NCBI RefSeq assembly: GCF_014284365.1
Contig: NZ_JACOGG010000003.1
Coordinates: 186,001 to 250,000 of the forward strand
Source of the DNA: Cognatundibacterium rugosum
GTDB taxonomy: Bacteria > Pseudomonadota > Gammaproteobacteria > Burkholderiales > Burkholderiaceae_D
Direction of reading: 5' to 3'
Length of the DNA: 64,000 nt
Part shown: positions 1-9,889 of the stretch, one piece after another
Position numbering within the stretch: position 1 is the first letter of the stretch
How the letters are laid out: the number at the start of each line of letters is the position of its first letter
The notes under the pieces: generated by a model
The model's input: the letters and a program-made list of their open reading frames with translations, nothing else
What the model was told of the DNA's origin: nothing
The model's database searches: none
Program-made: the position numbers and the translations under genes

Positions 1-2241
1 GATTTTGGTGACGGCACTACAGGATCCGGTTCTGCAGCAACGCATGCCTTTTCCAAAGCAGGTACTTATGCAGTGACAGTAACCGCTAGTGACACGAATG
101 GCACGAAAGCACAATCTACAGTGAATTTAGTGATTGTTGATGTGGTTTTGGATGCTCCGACAATCACATCTACTGGTCAAAATCAGGTGGCCGGTACTGA
201 AGTGAGCTTTACCGGAGCGTCTAAAGACCCAAGTGCACCGAGTGCAGTACTGACTTACACTTGGGATTTTGGTGATGCATCCAGCACCACAGGCGCAAGT
301 GTAAAACATAGCTTTCAATCAGGCGGTGAGCATTTCGTAACGCTCACCGTTAAAAATGATTTAGGTAATACAGCTAAATCGACGTTGAGTTTTCAGGTTA
401 CACCGTTGCCTGGTTCGCCAAGTTACCCTTCCGTTACGCCTTCATTAGCAAATACTTTCGCAAACAATTCGGTCGGTTTTACGGCGGCTGCCAGCGATCC
501 GGCACAGCTGGCGCTCACTTATGCATGGAATTTTGGTGATGGTGCTACCGCAACCGGCGCATCTGTATCGCATACCTATGCATCTGCTGGGATGTATAAC
601 GTGAGGGTTGTTGCAACGAATTCCAAAGGGCTTAGTTCGTCTACGACGAAACAGTACCCGGTCATGCAACAGGTCAGTAATCCCTTGGTTGTGGGATGTT
701 CAGGCACTGGTTGTGCGTCAACTGGGGCGACTAGTTATGCAGGTTCGGGGGTTGGTATCTGGCAGTATAAGAATGCAGGGGCGACCGATGCTGTCGCAGA
801 CTTTTCCATCGCAGGCGTCAAATCTGGCCAGGTGGCTACCTTGGTCTTTACCAATCCAGATGATAAATTGAGTTTGGCGAAAGCATCAGCCGGGGCTATC
901 CCAGTGGCACCGTTGCTGGCTCAATTGGCGCCGACCTCGTCAACGGTTGCTGCGCGCGATGAGCATGCAGATCACGATAGCACACACTCGCTGATGCGTT
1001 TTAAAAATCAGGAATTACTGAAATTGCAGCGCGCTAATCCGCTTGCTCTCAATCCAGTTGTTCGTGCAGAAAACGTACCGTCTGTGAAGCCCGTCGCCAT
1101 TGGAGATACAAAGGTATGGATAGATACCTTTAACTCATCATCACCAGTCAGCTACAACTTGAAAGTCAGTCAGATTTGCAAACTGAAAACGGGGCGCAAT
1201 GCCGTGTTCTGGGCAGATCCGAACGGGGGTGCAACTGCCTCTGACATTCAGGCGCTGGCAAATACCTTCTGCCTGAACGGCGGTGCGGGTACCGGTGGTT
1301 TCGATGTGTTGACAGATACGATGGGTGATGCCTATGGTACTAAGAGCTATACAAACACCATTACCGATGCCAATGGGCTGCTGGATATAAATGTGGTTCT
1401 TCCTAACGTACCTGCATCTACAGGTTGGGGCGGCTATTTTTGGGGGGGGAATAATTACCTGAAAACGGCATATTCATCCACTAAAAACAGTAATGAAGCG
1501 CTGGTGTTCTTTGTGAACGGCCCAGGAGTGACCCGAGACCTCAATTACTATAAATCGACACTGATGCATGAGGCTGTGCATATGATCAACTTCTATCAGC
1601 GCGGATTAGTACGCAATACCGATCATGACACCTGGCTGGAAGAAACGACGGCGATGATGGGTGAGGATATTCTGGCTAAGACTATCTTTACGGACGGTTT
1701 CAACAAAATGACCAGTGTGCGTATTCCAGATTACTTAAAAACAGGTGGCGGTGTCAGCTATGTCAACTGGCCAGATTTGTCGAGTGATAATTATGCATTT
1801 GGCGGTGCTTTCGGCGCTTTCCTGAACCGTAAGTATGGTGCCAGCTTGTTTAAAAACCTGGTCACTTCTTGCAATGATGGTTCAGCTACGGGGCAAGTAT
1901 CGAGCTATTCTTGCTTGAATACCTTGATACTGAATGCAGGTGGATTGGGTATCGCTGATGAGTTGACTAAGTTTGGTGCGTCTATCTGGAGTAATTTACC
2001 AACGTCAGGGCTGCCTGTCGGTTACGGTTTCCCGCAACGTACGGTAGACGGAAATTTTAATGCGATTGATGTGTTAGCTATATCGAAGTCTGTTCCAATC
2101 AAAGCAAAAGCATTTGCTAATATGGCGCCGACTACGCATTACTTTGCCCAGGAAACGATTGCCGCTGGTAAGTCTAGCTATGCAAAAACCAATGTAATCG
2201 TCCCTGCTGGTGCAACGCTACATGTGGTGATTCGTGATTAA
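1..2241 (+). CDS. Secreted PKD-repeat zinc metallopeptidase, M30 (hyicolysin)-like, 5' end missing
   Basis: The reading frame is open from base 1, so the gene begins outside the window and only its last 746 codons are seen. The visible N-terminal third carries PKD (polycystic kidney disease) repeats, each with a WDFGD or WNFGD signature: one cut by the window edge at residues 1-30, then others around 75-130 and 165-215. PKD domains usually bind polysaccharide or protein surfaces outside the cell. After a Cys-rich junction (CSGTGC) comes a peptidase domain with the zinc motif HEAVH at residues 523-527 and a third-ligand candidate Glu in WLEE (547/548), 20-21 residues after the second His. This arrangement resembles the M30 hyicolysin family. 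It probably acts as an extracellular protease. The M30 assignment is from memory of the motif. A run of seven G lies in the coding region near 1442. Confidence 0.8.
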   Translation, partial: DFGDGTTGSGSAATHAFSKAGTYAVTVTASDTNGTKAQSTVNLVIVDVVLDAPTITSTGQNQVAGTEVSFTGASKDPSAPSAVLTYTWDFGDASSTTGASVKHSFQSGGEHFVTLTVKNDLGNTAKSTLSFQVTPLPGSPSYPSVTPSLANTFANNSVGFTAAASDPAQLALTYAWNFGDGATATGASVSHTYASAGMYNVRVVATNSKGLSSSTTKQYPVMQQVSNPLVVGCSGTGCASTGATSYAGSGVGIWQYKNAGATDAVADFSIAGVKSGQVATLVFTNPDDKLSLAKASAGAIPVAPLLAQLAPTSSTVAARDEHADHDSTHSLMRFKNQELLKLQRANPLALNPVVRAENVPSVKPVAIGDTKVWIDTFNSSSPVSYNLKVSQICKLKTGRNAVFWADPNGGATASDIQALANTFCLNGGAGTGGFDVLTDTMGDAYGTKSYTNTITDANGLLDINVVLPNVPASTGWGGYFWGGNNYLKTAYSSTKNSNEALVFFVNGPGVTRDLNYYKSTLMHEAVHMINFYQRGLVRNTDHDTWLEETTAMMGEDILAKTIFTDGFNKMTSVRIPDYLKTGGGVSYVNWPDLSSDNYAFGGAFGAFLNRKYGASLFKNLVTSCNDGSATGQVSSYSCLNTLILNAGGLGIADELTKFGASIWSNLPTSGLPVGYGFPQRTVDGNFNAIDVLAISKSVPIKAKAFANMAPTTHYFAQETIAAGKSSYAKTNVIVPAGATLHVVIRD

Positions 2242-2278
2242 GTCAGTGTATTGACTTTGCGAAACAGCTGAAACAGAA

Positions 2279-2310
2279 AAACCTCTGGTGTACAGCCAGA
2301 GGTTTTTTTT
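2279..2310 (+). terminator. Rho-independent terminator after the PKD peptidase
   Basis: A 9-bp perfect stem (AACCTCTGG / CCAGAGGTT) with a 7-base loop ends in an uninterrupted T tract, 38 bases after the stop codon of the peptidase gene. It separates that gene from the DUF1294 gene. Confidence 0.9.
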
Positions 2311-2343
2311 CGTCTGGAATCTGAATGGAAGGGATGGTGAAGT

Positions 2344-2616
2344 ATGGTGTACTTACTGCTCGCGTGCTTGGTTTGGAATTTACTGTGTTTCGGCATGATG
2401 GGCATGGATAAGTATTTGGCTTTGCGCGGCAAACAGCGGATTTCTGAATTGACTTTGCTGCTGTCAGCCTTGTTTGCAGGTAGTGCAGGCATCTGGTTAG
2501 GGATGCTGGTATGGCGGCATAAATCGGCCAAGCGCAATTTTCAAATTCGCTTATTGCTGGTGACGCTAGTGCAGTTGCTGCTACTTATTTTGCTGCGTTC
2601 AGATAGGCTGATCTGA
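2344..2616 (+). CDS. DUF1294 family small membrane protein
   Basis: A 90-residue hydrophobic protein. It has an N-terminal membrane segment, a MMGMDKYLALRGKQRISE loop, a second hydrophobic stretch containing GSAGIWLGML, a short WRHKSAK cluster and a final hydrophobic helix. The DK-A-RGK-RISE loop followed by a Gly-rich helix and an RHK cluster is the hallmark of DUF1294, a family of unknown function sometimes fused to a cold-shock domain. No cold-shock domain is present here. The ATG at 2344 follows a purine-rich GGAAGGGATGG stretch. The gene stands alone between a terminator and the SMR gene. Confidence 0.75.
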   Translation: MVYLLLACLVWNLLCFGMMGMDKYLALRGKQRISELTLLLSALFAGSAGIWLGMLVWRHKSAKRNFQIRLLLVTLVQLLLLILLRSDRLI

Positions 2617-2767
2617 GTTAAGTCCAGTTGATTTGAATGGGGTGGCGCAGGCTTTGCAGTGATAAGGATGCAGTGCTGACGGTTTCAGGGGATAATGCCA
2701 GGTTAGCCTGAAGTGTGTGGTTTGCCATCAGGTGAGTTTCAATAATCTGGACTGTTTCGGAGGATAT

Positions 2768-3097
2768 ATGAACTGGATGTTTCTGGGGCTGGCTATCGTC
2801 TGCGAGGTGATTGCGACCTCTGCATTAAAGGCATCCGATGGATTTACGCGCTTATGGCCATCCGTGATCCTGGTGCTGGGTTATGGAGCCTCGTTTTATT
2901 GTTTGTCTATGACCTTGCGCACGATACCGGTTGGGATTGCTTATGCGATTTGGTCAGGTGTGGGCGTGGTATTGATTTCGCTGGTGGCGTGGATGTTACA
3001 TGGGCAAAAGCTGGATCTGGTCGCCATGCTGGGTATCGCTTTGATTGTTGCGGGCGTGGTGGTTCTGAATCTGTTTTCCAAGACGGCGGCGCATTAA
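2768..3097 (+). CDS. Small multidrug resistance (SMR/EmrE-like) transporter
   Basis: A 109-residue, four-helix inner-membrane protein of the SMR family, which exports cationic compounds or guanidinium-type substrates in exchange for protons as antiparallel dimers. Helix 1 carries the essential carboxylate Glu13 (in [16 protein letters not shown]), equivalent to EmrE Glu14. Helix 4 has the usual [12 protein letters not shown] ending. The start at 2768 is chosen because it gives the canonical SMR N-terminus and sits directly behind a strong GGAGGA. An in-frame GTG 51 bases upstream would add an atypical extension. Whether it belongs to the Qac-type or the guanidinium-type subgroup is not decided from sequence alone. 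Confidence 0.88.
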   Translation: MNWMFLGLAIVCEVIATSALKASDGFTRLWPSVILVLGYGASFYCLSMTLRTIPVGIAYAIWSGVGVVLISLVAWMLHGQKLDLVAMLGIALIVAGVVVLNLFSKTAAH

Positions 3098-3142
3098 AAA
3101 CGTCGCTGTTGTTTGAGTTTATTTGTGAATGATAGAGTGAGT

Positions 3143-6100
3143 ATGGAAGACTTGTCCGGTCTGAGTGAAGATGAATTGCCACTGGTGTATGCAACTGCCT
3201 TATACGAGGTGCCACTCAGTCAGAGTAAGGCGCTGGACTTGCTACACATGCGCCGGCAATGCAATGTGATCGGCAATCCGTATGATGCCAAGCTGGTTAA
3301 GGATGTATTGCAGGAGCTGGCCAGGCGCATGATACTGCGTCAGGAAATCGGGCTGGGATATCAGCTGCGCGATGAGCATCGTATGCAGGTGCTGCTGCAT
3401 ATGCATCAGCAGGGCATATTAACATCCTGGATTAGCAGTATCCGCGATTTGCTCAAACAACTTGGCGAATACCAGTATTGGAAGTCTTACGACGGCAATT
3501 TCTATGCACGGGAAATACAATTCTCGGTGCTGTCCGGTCGTACTGATGATGCGCTGATGTGGCGCGAAAAATTTTTCTCGGTAACCAGCAATCAGGCACG
3601 TTTGCCAGCGGAAAAATTTTTCTCAACAGCGCCAGGCATGACCTTGTTCAGTAGTTTGCGCAGCGTAGATCAGGGCATGTTGTTATGCGACTTGTTTCAG
3701 CATGCGAACTGGAGTCTGACCGAGTGTCAGTCCGCTTATGAGTATGCCTGTGATCAGCTCGACAGCCTGCGCCCGCAATGGCCGCAACTGCCCGCGATGC
3801 TGGCCTGGCAAGCGATATTACGCGGTGATTTTGCGCAGTTTGAAGAGTTGTATCCCACGCTGAATCCGCAATATCAGGGCGAATTTCTGATCGTACGCCA
3901 CATCCTGAATAATCAAGTCGTGAATGCGGTGGGCTTGGCGCAAACCCATGCAGAAATGCAGAGAGCAAACAGCGGTAAGCGTAAATTTTTCATACCGCAT
4001 TTACTTGGCTTGTTTGTGACTGTTGCGCTGATGGCAAAAAATGATATAGCGAGTCTCAAGCTGGCCAAGAGTCAGATTGATGAAGGCATCAAAGCCCGCG
4101 AAGCGAACGCGTATTACATACTGCAGCCCTTCATCAATCATCTGGCGCAGGGTGTCATATTACCGGGGGTGCCGTTTGCAGTCCGGACGACCAATGATAT
4201 TGATGCCTTGTTTGAGGCCTATGCGGCGCATTGGCAGGATGCACCGCCACATCCGCGACTGCATGGAAAATTGACAGAAATGCGTCTGCAGATGCAGCAG
4301 CGCGGCTATGTCTGGGTGGCTGCTGAAATTGATCGCTTGCTGGTCAAACAGTTTCAGGATGCCGGTGGTTTTAGCGGCTGGCATGCCAAACATCAGATTT
4401 GCCCACTGGTCGATATTCTGCAAAAAGAAGAATCCTGGAAGCGCGCACTGAATGCGCTGACGCAGTTAAAGCCCGGTGTAGAAAAAATCGCACCCGTCAA
4501 GGAAGAGGGTGTGCGCTTGGCCTGGTTGTTGGATATGCAGTTTCAGGAAATGCGGGCCGAACCGCGGGAACAAAAGCGTGGCGCAAAAAACAGCTGGAGT
4601 AAAGGACGTCCGGTTGCACTGCGCCGCTTGGCGCAGGATCAGGACAGCATGCCATATCTGACCGAACAGGATAAGCAAATCGCTGCTTGCATACGGCGTG
4701 GCAGTGAAGGTTATTATGGTGCCAGCGAATTCGATCTGAATATAGAAAAAGCCTTGCCCAACATGATTGGGCATGGCGCCGTGTATTGGATGGATGCGCC
4801 TGAAGTGCGTATTGATGTGGTCAAAGCCGAAGTCGCTTTGCTGCTCAAAGAAAAAAACGGGCAAATCAGCTTACAGCTCGATCCCTATATTGCTCCGAAT
4901 GAAGCGACCGTATGGCGCAGGGAAACGCCGACCCGCCTCGCTGTGTATGTGGCGACGCCTGAGATTCGCCAAATCAGCGGCATACTCGGTCGCGGCCTCA
5001 ATGTGCCGCTGTCGGCCAAACAACAACTGATCGATGTGGTGGCGGCGATTGCACCGCATTTGGCTATTCATTCTGATTTACCCGAGCTGGCATCGAACGT
5101 GCAGGCGCTGGAGCCGGACATGCGCCTGTATGCGCATCTTTTGCCTTTGCATGAAGGCTTAAGAGTACAAATATTGGTGCAGCCACTGACCGATGGCACC
5201 TGGCTCACACCGGGTGCAGGTGCGATGAATTTGTTGGGTGAAAAAGAAGGGCTGACGGTACAGGTCAGTCGTCGTCTGGATGAAGAAAAGCGATTGTTGC
5301 AGCGTTGTGTGCAAGCCTGCCCGGCGCTGGGCGTGGCTGGCAGCGATCACAATGAATGGCAATTGCAGGAACCCGAGCAATGCCTGGAATTGCTGACTGA
5401 ATTAAAACAGCTCGAAAGCGAAGGTGTAGAGCTGGTGTGGCCGGAAGGCGAGCGCTTCCGATTAAAAGGCAGCCGCTCGATGGACAATCTGCGCCTGACC
5501 ATTAAGCGTCAGGGCGAATGGTTTGTCGCAGGCGGTGATGTGGTGCTCGATGACGGTCGTGTGCTGGCCTTGCGTGAGTTATTGCAGATGGCCGAGTCCG
5601 GCAAAGGCCGCTTCTTGAAAATTGGTGATCAGGATTATCTGGCGTTGACGTCCAGCTTCCGCCAACGGCTGGAAGAAATGCGTGCCCTGGGTGAACTGAA
5701 TGCTAAAGGTGAATTACGCTTTAATCGTCTGACTGCACCGGCCTTGGCAGAATTGGCAGAGCAGGCGGGTCAGCTGGATGCCGATCTGGCCTGGCGTGAA
5801 CAGGTGCAGAAACTCGATGCACTGGCAGAATTTCAGCCAAGCTTACCCAGCACTTTGCAGGCTGAGCTGCGCGATTATCAGCTGGCTGGCTTTAACTGGC
5901 TGGCGCGGCTCGCGCAATGGGGTGTGGGTGCCTGTCTGGCAGATGATATGGGCCTGGGCAAAACCATGCAAACACTGGCCCTATTGCTGCACAGGGCGAC
6001 AGGCGGGCCTGCTTTGGTCGTCGCGCCAATTTCAGTGGCGATGAACTGGCAGGCTGAGGCTTTGCGCTTTGCGCCCACACTGCGGGTACGCCCTTATCAC

Positions 6101-7234
6101 GCGGTGCGCTCTCTGGATGAGCTGGGCGCATTTGATCTGGTGATTGTGAGCTATGGCATGCTGCAGTCCGATGCCAAATTATTCGCCGCCCAGCATTGGC
6201 ACACCGTGGTGCTGGATGAGGCGCAAGTGATTAAAAACGCAGCGACGAAGCGCAGCCAGGCAGCGATGGCCTTACAGGCAGACTTCCGTATGATTGCCAG
6301 CGGCACGCCAGTCGAGAATCATTTGGGCGAATTATGGAATTTATTCCGCTTCATTAATCCGGGTTTGCTGGGTTCCAAAGATAGCTTTGCCGAGCGCTTC
6401 AGCACACCGATAGAACGCGGGAATCAGGGTGGCAAGGACGCCAGACAGCTGCTGAAAAAGCTGATACAGCCCTTCATTTTACGTCGTACCAAAACCCAGG
6501 TATTGACCGAGCTACCACCGCGCACAGAGATTTCTCTGCAGGTTGAACTCAGCGATGAAGAGCGTCACGTGTATGAGGCACTGCGGCAGGAAGCGCTGGA
6601 AAAAATCGCCAGCAGCGGTGCTGAAGAAGCGTCTTCATTGAAGGTGTTAGCGGAGATTACCAAGTTACGCCGCTTTTGCTGCCATCCGCAACTGGTGCTG
6701 AAAAACTCTGATATGGCGGGCAGTAAGCTCGCAGTGTTTAACAGTACCTTGCAAGAGATACTGGACAACCGGCATAAGGTTCTGGTGTTCAGTCAGTTCG
6801 TGGATCATCTTGCGCTGGTGCGCGAGCTGTTAGAAAAACAGGAGATCGCTTACCAATATTTGGACGGCAGTACGCCGCCAACCGAGCGTAAAAAACGGGT
6901 GGATGCTTTCCAGTCGGGCGAGGGCGATGTATTCCTGATCAGCCTGAAAGCCGGTGGCACAGGCTTGAACCTGACCGCTGCTGATTACGTGATTCACCTG
7001 GACCCGTGGTGGAATCCGGCTGTTGAAGATCAGGCATCAGACCGCGCCCATCGCATGGGGCAGCAACGGCCGGTCACGATATACCGCTTAGTCACGCAAG
7101 ATACGATAGAAGAAAAAATCATCGCCCTGCATGTACAAAAACGCGATCTGGCGGATAGCTTGCTGGAGGGTGGTGACGCCACTGCAAGGATGGATACGGA
7201 ATCCTTGTTACGCTTATTGAGGGAGAGTGTCTGA
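3143..7234 (+). CDS. SNF2/RapA-type DNA translocase with long N-terminal region
   Basis: A 1363-residue protein of the SNF2 (Swi2/Snf2) superfamily-2 ATPases, which move along duplex DNA and remodel protein-DNA complexes. The first 900 residues are unassigned, mostly alpha-helical in appearance, and show no SWIM-type zinc cysteines. The helicase core starts near residue 909 (LRDYQLAGFNWL) with Walker A DDMGLGKT at 934-941, a DEAQ Walker B box at 1025-1028 and the usual SGTPVEN motif III. The second RecA lobe starts near 1213 (VLVFSQF) and contains the GGTGLNL loop, the DPWWNPA motif and motif VI QASDRAHRMGQ near 1297. The start is uncertain: TTG 3113, GTG 3125, GTG 3137 and ATG 3143 are in frame, and ATG was chosen. 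It follows the SMR gene by 45 bases and may be cotranscribed. The cellular role is not known. Confidence 0.88.
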   Translation: MEDLSGLSEDELPLVYATALYEVPLSQSKALDLLHMRRQCNVIGNPYDAKLVKDVLQELARRMILRQEIGLGYQLRDEHRMQVLLHMHQQGILTSWISSIRDLLKQLGEYQYWKSYDGNFYAREIQFSVLSGRTDDALMWREKFFSVTSNQARLPAEKFFSTAPGMTLFSSLRSVDQGMLLCDLFQHANWSLTECQSAYEYACDQLDSLRPQWPQLPAMLAWQAILRGDFAQFEELYPTLNPQYQGEFLIVRHILNNQVVNAVGLAQTHAEMQRANSGKRKFFIPHLLGLFVTVALMAKNDIASLKLAKSQIDEGIKAREANAYYILQPFINHLAQGVILPGVPFAVRTTNDIDALFEAYAAHWQDAPPHPRLHGKLTEMRLQMQQRGYVWVAAEIDRLLVKQFQDAGGFSGWHAKHQICPLVDILQKEESWKRALNALTQLKPGVEKIAPVKEEGVRLAWLLDMQFQEMRAEPREQKRGAKNSWSKGRPVALRRLAQDQDSMPYLTEQDKQIAACIRRGSEGYYGASEFDLNIEKALPNMIGHGAVYWMDAPEVRIDVVKAEVALLLKEKNGQISLQLDPYIAPNEATVWRRETPTRLAVYVATPEIRQISGILGRGLNVPLSAKQQLIDVVAAIAPHLAIHSDLPELASNVQALEPDMRLYAHLLPLHEGLRVQILVQPLTDGTWLTPGAGAMNLLGEKEGLTVQVSRRLDEEKRLLQRCVQACPALGVAGSDHNEWQLQEPEQCLELLTELKQLESEGVELVWPEGERFRLKGSRSMDNLRLTIKRQGEWFVAGGDVVLDDGRVLALRELLQMAESGKGRFLKIGDQDYLALTSSFRQRLEEMRALGELNAKGELRFNRLTAPALAELAEQAGQLDADLAWREQVQKLDALAEFQPSLPSTLQAELRDYQLAGFNWLARLAQWGVGACLADDMGLGKTMQTLALLLHRATGGPALVVAPISVAMNWQAEALRFAPTLRVRPYHAVRSLDELGAFDLVIVSYGMLQSDAKLFAAQHWHTVVLDEAQVIKNAATKRSQAAMALQADFRMIASGTPVENHLGELWNLFRFINPGLLGSKDSFAERFSTPIERGNQGGKDARQLLKKLIQPFILRRTKTQVLTELPPRTEISLQVELSDEERHVYEALRQEALEKIASSGAEEASSLKVLAEITKLRRFCCHPQLVLKNSDMAGSKLAVFNSTLQEILDNRHKVLVFSQFVDHLALVRELLEKQEIAYQYLDGSTPPTERKKRVDAFQSGEGDVFLISLKAGGTGLNLTAADYVIHLDPWWNPAVEDQASDRAHRMGQQRPVTIYRLVTQDTIEEKIIALHVQKRDLADSLLEGGDATARMDTESLLRLLRESV

Positions 7235-7451
7235 TTCGTTGGGATGGTTGGCAGTGTTTGTGCGCATACATCACATCACTGTCAGCCGTTTTGTCATTCA
7301 AGCCAGTCATCAATTCACGCATCAATTCAGCCATCAAAATCATCATTTGAAAAGTTGAAATGCTTCGTTGGCACTGAGCATACAGTTCCATATACTTTAT
7401 TCCATCAGCAGTGATTCAAGTTCACGTAGTCTTAACTCATGGATGGAGTAA

Positions 7452-8279
7452 ATGATGAATTTCAAAATCAAAAAAATCTCGTATTTGTTCAGCGTAGCGG
7501 TCGCTGCACTGTCTTTTTCTCAGTTGGCAATGGCTGATAAGCTGGACGATATAAAAAAAGCTGGCGTATTGCGCGCAGCAGTATTTGACAGCAATCCACC
7601 ATTTGGCTCGGTCGATGCAAAGTCGCATAAAGTGGTGGGTTACGATATTGATTTTGCAGAAGCGTTGGCCAAAAAAATCGGCGTCAAACTGGAGTTGGTT
7701 CCTACTAATCCCGCTAATCGCATCCCGCTGCTGCAATCCGGAAAAGCCGATCTGATCGTCGCAGATATCACGATCACACCTGAACGTGCCAAGGTCATTG
7801 AATTTAGTCACCCTTACTTTGTCACAGGTCAGCAATTTTTGGTGGCATCCAGTGCCGCAAATAAGCTGGACGCGTTTGCTGACGCCCGCATCGGCGCAGT
7901 AAAAGGCACGACCGGTGAACAAGAGCTACACGTGCGCTTTCCTAAGGCGCAAGTGGTGGCCTATGACGATGTGCCGCTCGCGCTCACCGCTTTGCGGAAT
8001 GGCAGTGTCAAAGCAATTACTCAGGATAGTTCTATTCTGATCGGCTTGCTGGCGAATGCGGCGGATAAGAAAAACTTCAAAATTTTGCCGGAATACCTGA
8101 GCACAGAGCATATCGGTGTCGGTGCACCGAAAGGTGAAACTGCATTGCTGAACGTAGTCAACAACACGCTGCTTGAACTCGAAAAAAATGGTGAGGCGGC
8201 CAAAATTCATGAACGCTGGTTTGGTAAAAATTCAGCAGCACCTGAACCACGAAACTTCAAAATTTCTGCACCTAAGTAA
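7452..8279 (+). CDS. Amino-acid ABC transporter periplasmic binding protein (SBP_bac_3)
   Basis: A 275-residue exported protein with a Lys-rich n-region, a hydrophobic core and a likely cleavage after SQLAMA near residue 28. The mature part opens with DDIKKAGVLRAAVFDSNPPFG and continues with VGYDIDFAEALAKKIG and ADLIVADITITPERAKVIEFSHPYF in family order, which are diagnostic of type-3 solute-binding proteins for polar amino acids. It would capture a ligand in the periplasm for the permeases encoded downstream. Two adjacent ATG codons (7452 and 7455) follow GGATGGAG. The 217-base gap upstream holds short CATCAATTCA repeats and nothing else recognised. Ligand identity (glutamate, aspartate, glutamine or other) cannot be read from the sequence. 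Confidence 0.92.
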   Translation: MMNFKIKKISYLFSVAVAALSFSQLAMADKLDDIKKAGVLRAAVFDSNPPFGSVDAKSHKVVGYDIDFAEALAKKIGVKLELVPTNPANRIPLLQSGKADLIVADITITPERAKVIEFSHPYFVTGQQFLVASSAANKLDAFADARIGAVKGTTGEQELHVRFPKAQVVAYDDVPLALTALRNGSVKAITQDSSILIGLLANAADKKNFKILPEYLSTEHIGVGAPKGETALLNVVNNTLLELEKNGEAAKIHERWFGKNSAAPEPRNFKISAPK

Positions 8280-8306
8280 GTACTTCAGTTTTGTTTAAAG
8301 GTATCA

Positions 8307-9080
8307 ATGCGCCAGAACGAACACGCTGTGCCTGCAATAGAATTTCGCCATGTCTCTAAAAGCTATGGCGATTTTTCTGTTCTGCAGGATGTGAATTTGC
8401 AGATCGCCACCGGTGAGGTGGTCGTGATCTGCGGCCCCTCGGGATCCGGTAAATCAACCTTGATCCGTACCATCAATCGGCTGGAAAACTATGAACAGGG
8501 CGATGTGCTGATTGCCGGTCAAACGACACGCTCACTGCGTCAACGCCAGTTGCAGGCTTTACGTGCAGGCATAGGTTTTGTGTTTCAACAGTTTAATTTG
8601 TATGCCCATCTGAGTGCACATGACAATATCACGCTGGCCTTGCGACAGGTATTGGGATTGAGTGAGGATGAGGCTCGCCAACGTGCCGATGCCTTACTTG
8701 CAAAAGTGGGTTTGCCCGATAAAGCAGATCATTTTCCGGCGCAGCTGTCCGGTGGGCAGCAGCAAAGGGTGGCGATTGCGCGCGCGCTGGCAATGCAACC
8801 GTCGATACTGTTATTTGACGAACCAACTTCAGCATTAGACCCTGAGATGATTGCTGAAGTACTGGCGGTGATGCGCCAGCTCGCCCATACCGGTATTACG
8901 ATGCTGGTCGTGACGCATGAAATGGGCTTTGCACGTGAGTTGGCAGATCGTATCGTTTTTATGGATCAGGGGCAGATTTTGGAAGTGGCGACGCCTGAAC
9001 AATTTTTTACTCAGCCGACACATCCGCGTGCGCAACGTTTTTTGCAGCAGATTTTGCCTGCGCACACAGGTCAGACATGA
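8307..9080 (+). CDS. Amino-acid ABC transporter ATP-binding protein (GlnQ/GltL-like)
   Basis: A 257-residue cytoplasmic ATPase that powers the importer. Walker A is GPSGSGKST at residues 43-51, the Q-loop is [11 protein letters not shown], the ABC signature is LSGGQQQR, Walker B plus D-loop is [14 protein letters not shown], and the switch His lies in VVTHEMGFA. The FNLYAH and HEMGFAR wording is typical of the polar amino-acid uptake subfamily. The gene follows the binding protein by 27 bases and its stop overlaps the next start by four bases (ATGA), which indicates translational coupling. Confidence 0.95.
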   Translation: MRQNEHAVPAIEFRHVSKSYGDFSVLQDVNLQIATGEVVVICGPSGSGKSTLIRTINRLENYEQGDVLIAGQTTRSLRQRQLQALRAGIGFVFQQFNLYAHLSAHDNITLALRQVLGLSEDEARQRADALLAKVGLPDKADHFPAQLSGGQQQRVAIARALAMQPSILLFDEPTSALDPEMIAEVLAVMRQLAHTGITMLVVTHEMGFARELADRIVFMDQGQILEVATPEQFFTQPTHPRAQRFLQQILPAHTGQT

Positions 9081-9811
9081 GTGGTTTTCATCTGGACTGG
9101 TATGGTGTGCTGAGTGGCGCGCCCGCTGCCTGGCTGTTAGCTGGTTTATTCAACACGGGCCTGATTACCCTGCTTGGCAGTATCGCCGCCACAGTGCTGG
9201 CATTTGCATTGATTTTATTGCGCACCAGTGAGTTAGGGGCGTTGCGTCATATTGCGCGGGGCACCATATTGGTGTTTCGGAATACGCCTTTGCTGGTACA
9301 GATATTCTTTTGGTATTTTGCGGTCTATCCGGTCTTACCTGAGGCTGTACGCGACTGGATTGTCAGTGATCATTGGTTTTCACCGCTGGCAAATGGCTTT
9401 CGCTGTTTGTCTCCCGAATTCTTTTGTGCGTGGCTGGGATTAAGCTGGTTCACTGCAGCATTTTTAGCAGAGGAATTGCGCGCGGGGTTGCAGGCTGTAT
9501 CATCCGGCCAGGCAGAAGCAGCACGCAGTCAGGGGTTTAGTCGCTGGAAGATTCTGCGCTATATTTTGCTGCCGCAAGCGATGCGCAATGCCTGGCAACC
9601 CATGATAGGCCAATATCTGAATCTGATGAAGCTGTCTTCGCTCGCGTCGGGCATAGGTTTTGCAGAAATCATCTACAGCACGCGCCAGATCGAAAGCTTT
9701 AATGCACATGCGATTGAAGCTTATGCCGTAGCCACTTTACTCTATCTGCTGTCAGGCTTAGTGATGGGGCAGTTGTTACTGCGCTTTGGTCCTGCCAGAC
9801 ATACAGGGTGA
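9077..9811 (+). CDS. Amino-acid ABC transporter permease (GltJ-like)
   Basis: A 244-residue inner-membrane permease with about five hydrophobic segments. The [15 protein letters not shown] motif after the second segment and the EAA coupling loop ([20 protein letters not shown], then ILLPQAMR) are characteristic of the His/Glu/Gln/Arg/opine permease family. It would form a heterodimer with the next permease and dock to the ATPase. The start overlaps the end of the ATPase gene by four bases. Confidence 0.93.
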   Translation: MSGFHLDWYGVLSGAPAAWLLAGLFNTGLITLLGSIAATVLAFALILLRTSELGALRHIARGTILVFRNTPLLVQIFFWYFAVYPVLPEAVRDWIVSDHWFSPLANGFRCLSPEFFCAWLGLSWFTAAFLAEELRAGLQAVSSGQAEAARSQGFSRWKILRYILLPQAMRNAWQPMIGQYLNLMKLSSLASGIGFAEIIYSTRQIESFNAHAIEAYAVATLLYLLSGLVMGQLLLRFGPARHTG

Positions 9812-9889
9812 TCAGCTTGATGGATGAGCTCGCCGCTTTTGAGTCAAGCATGTGCAGCAGTTTCATCGTGTGTCAGCAGGAGTTTTTGG

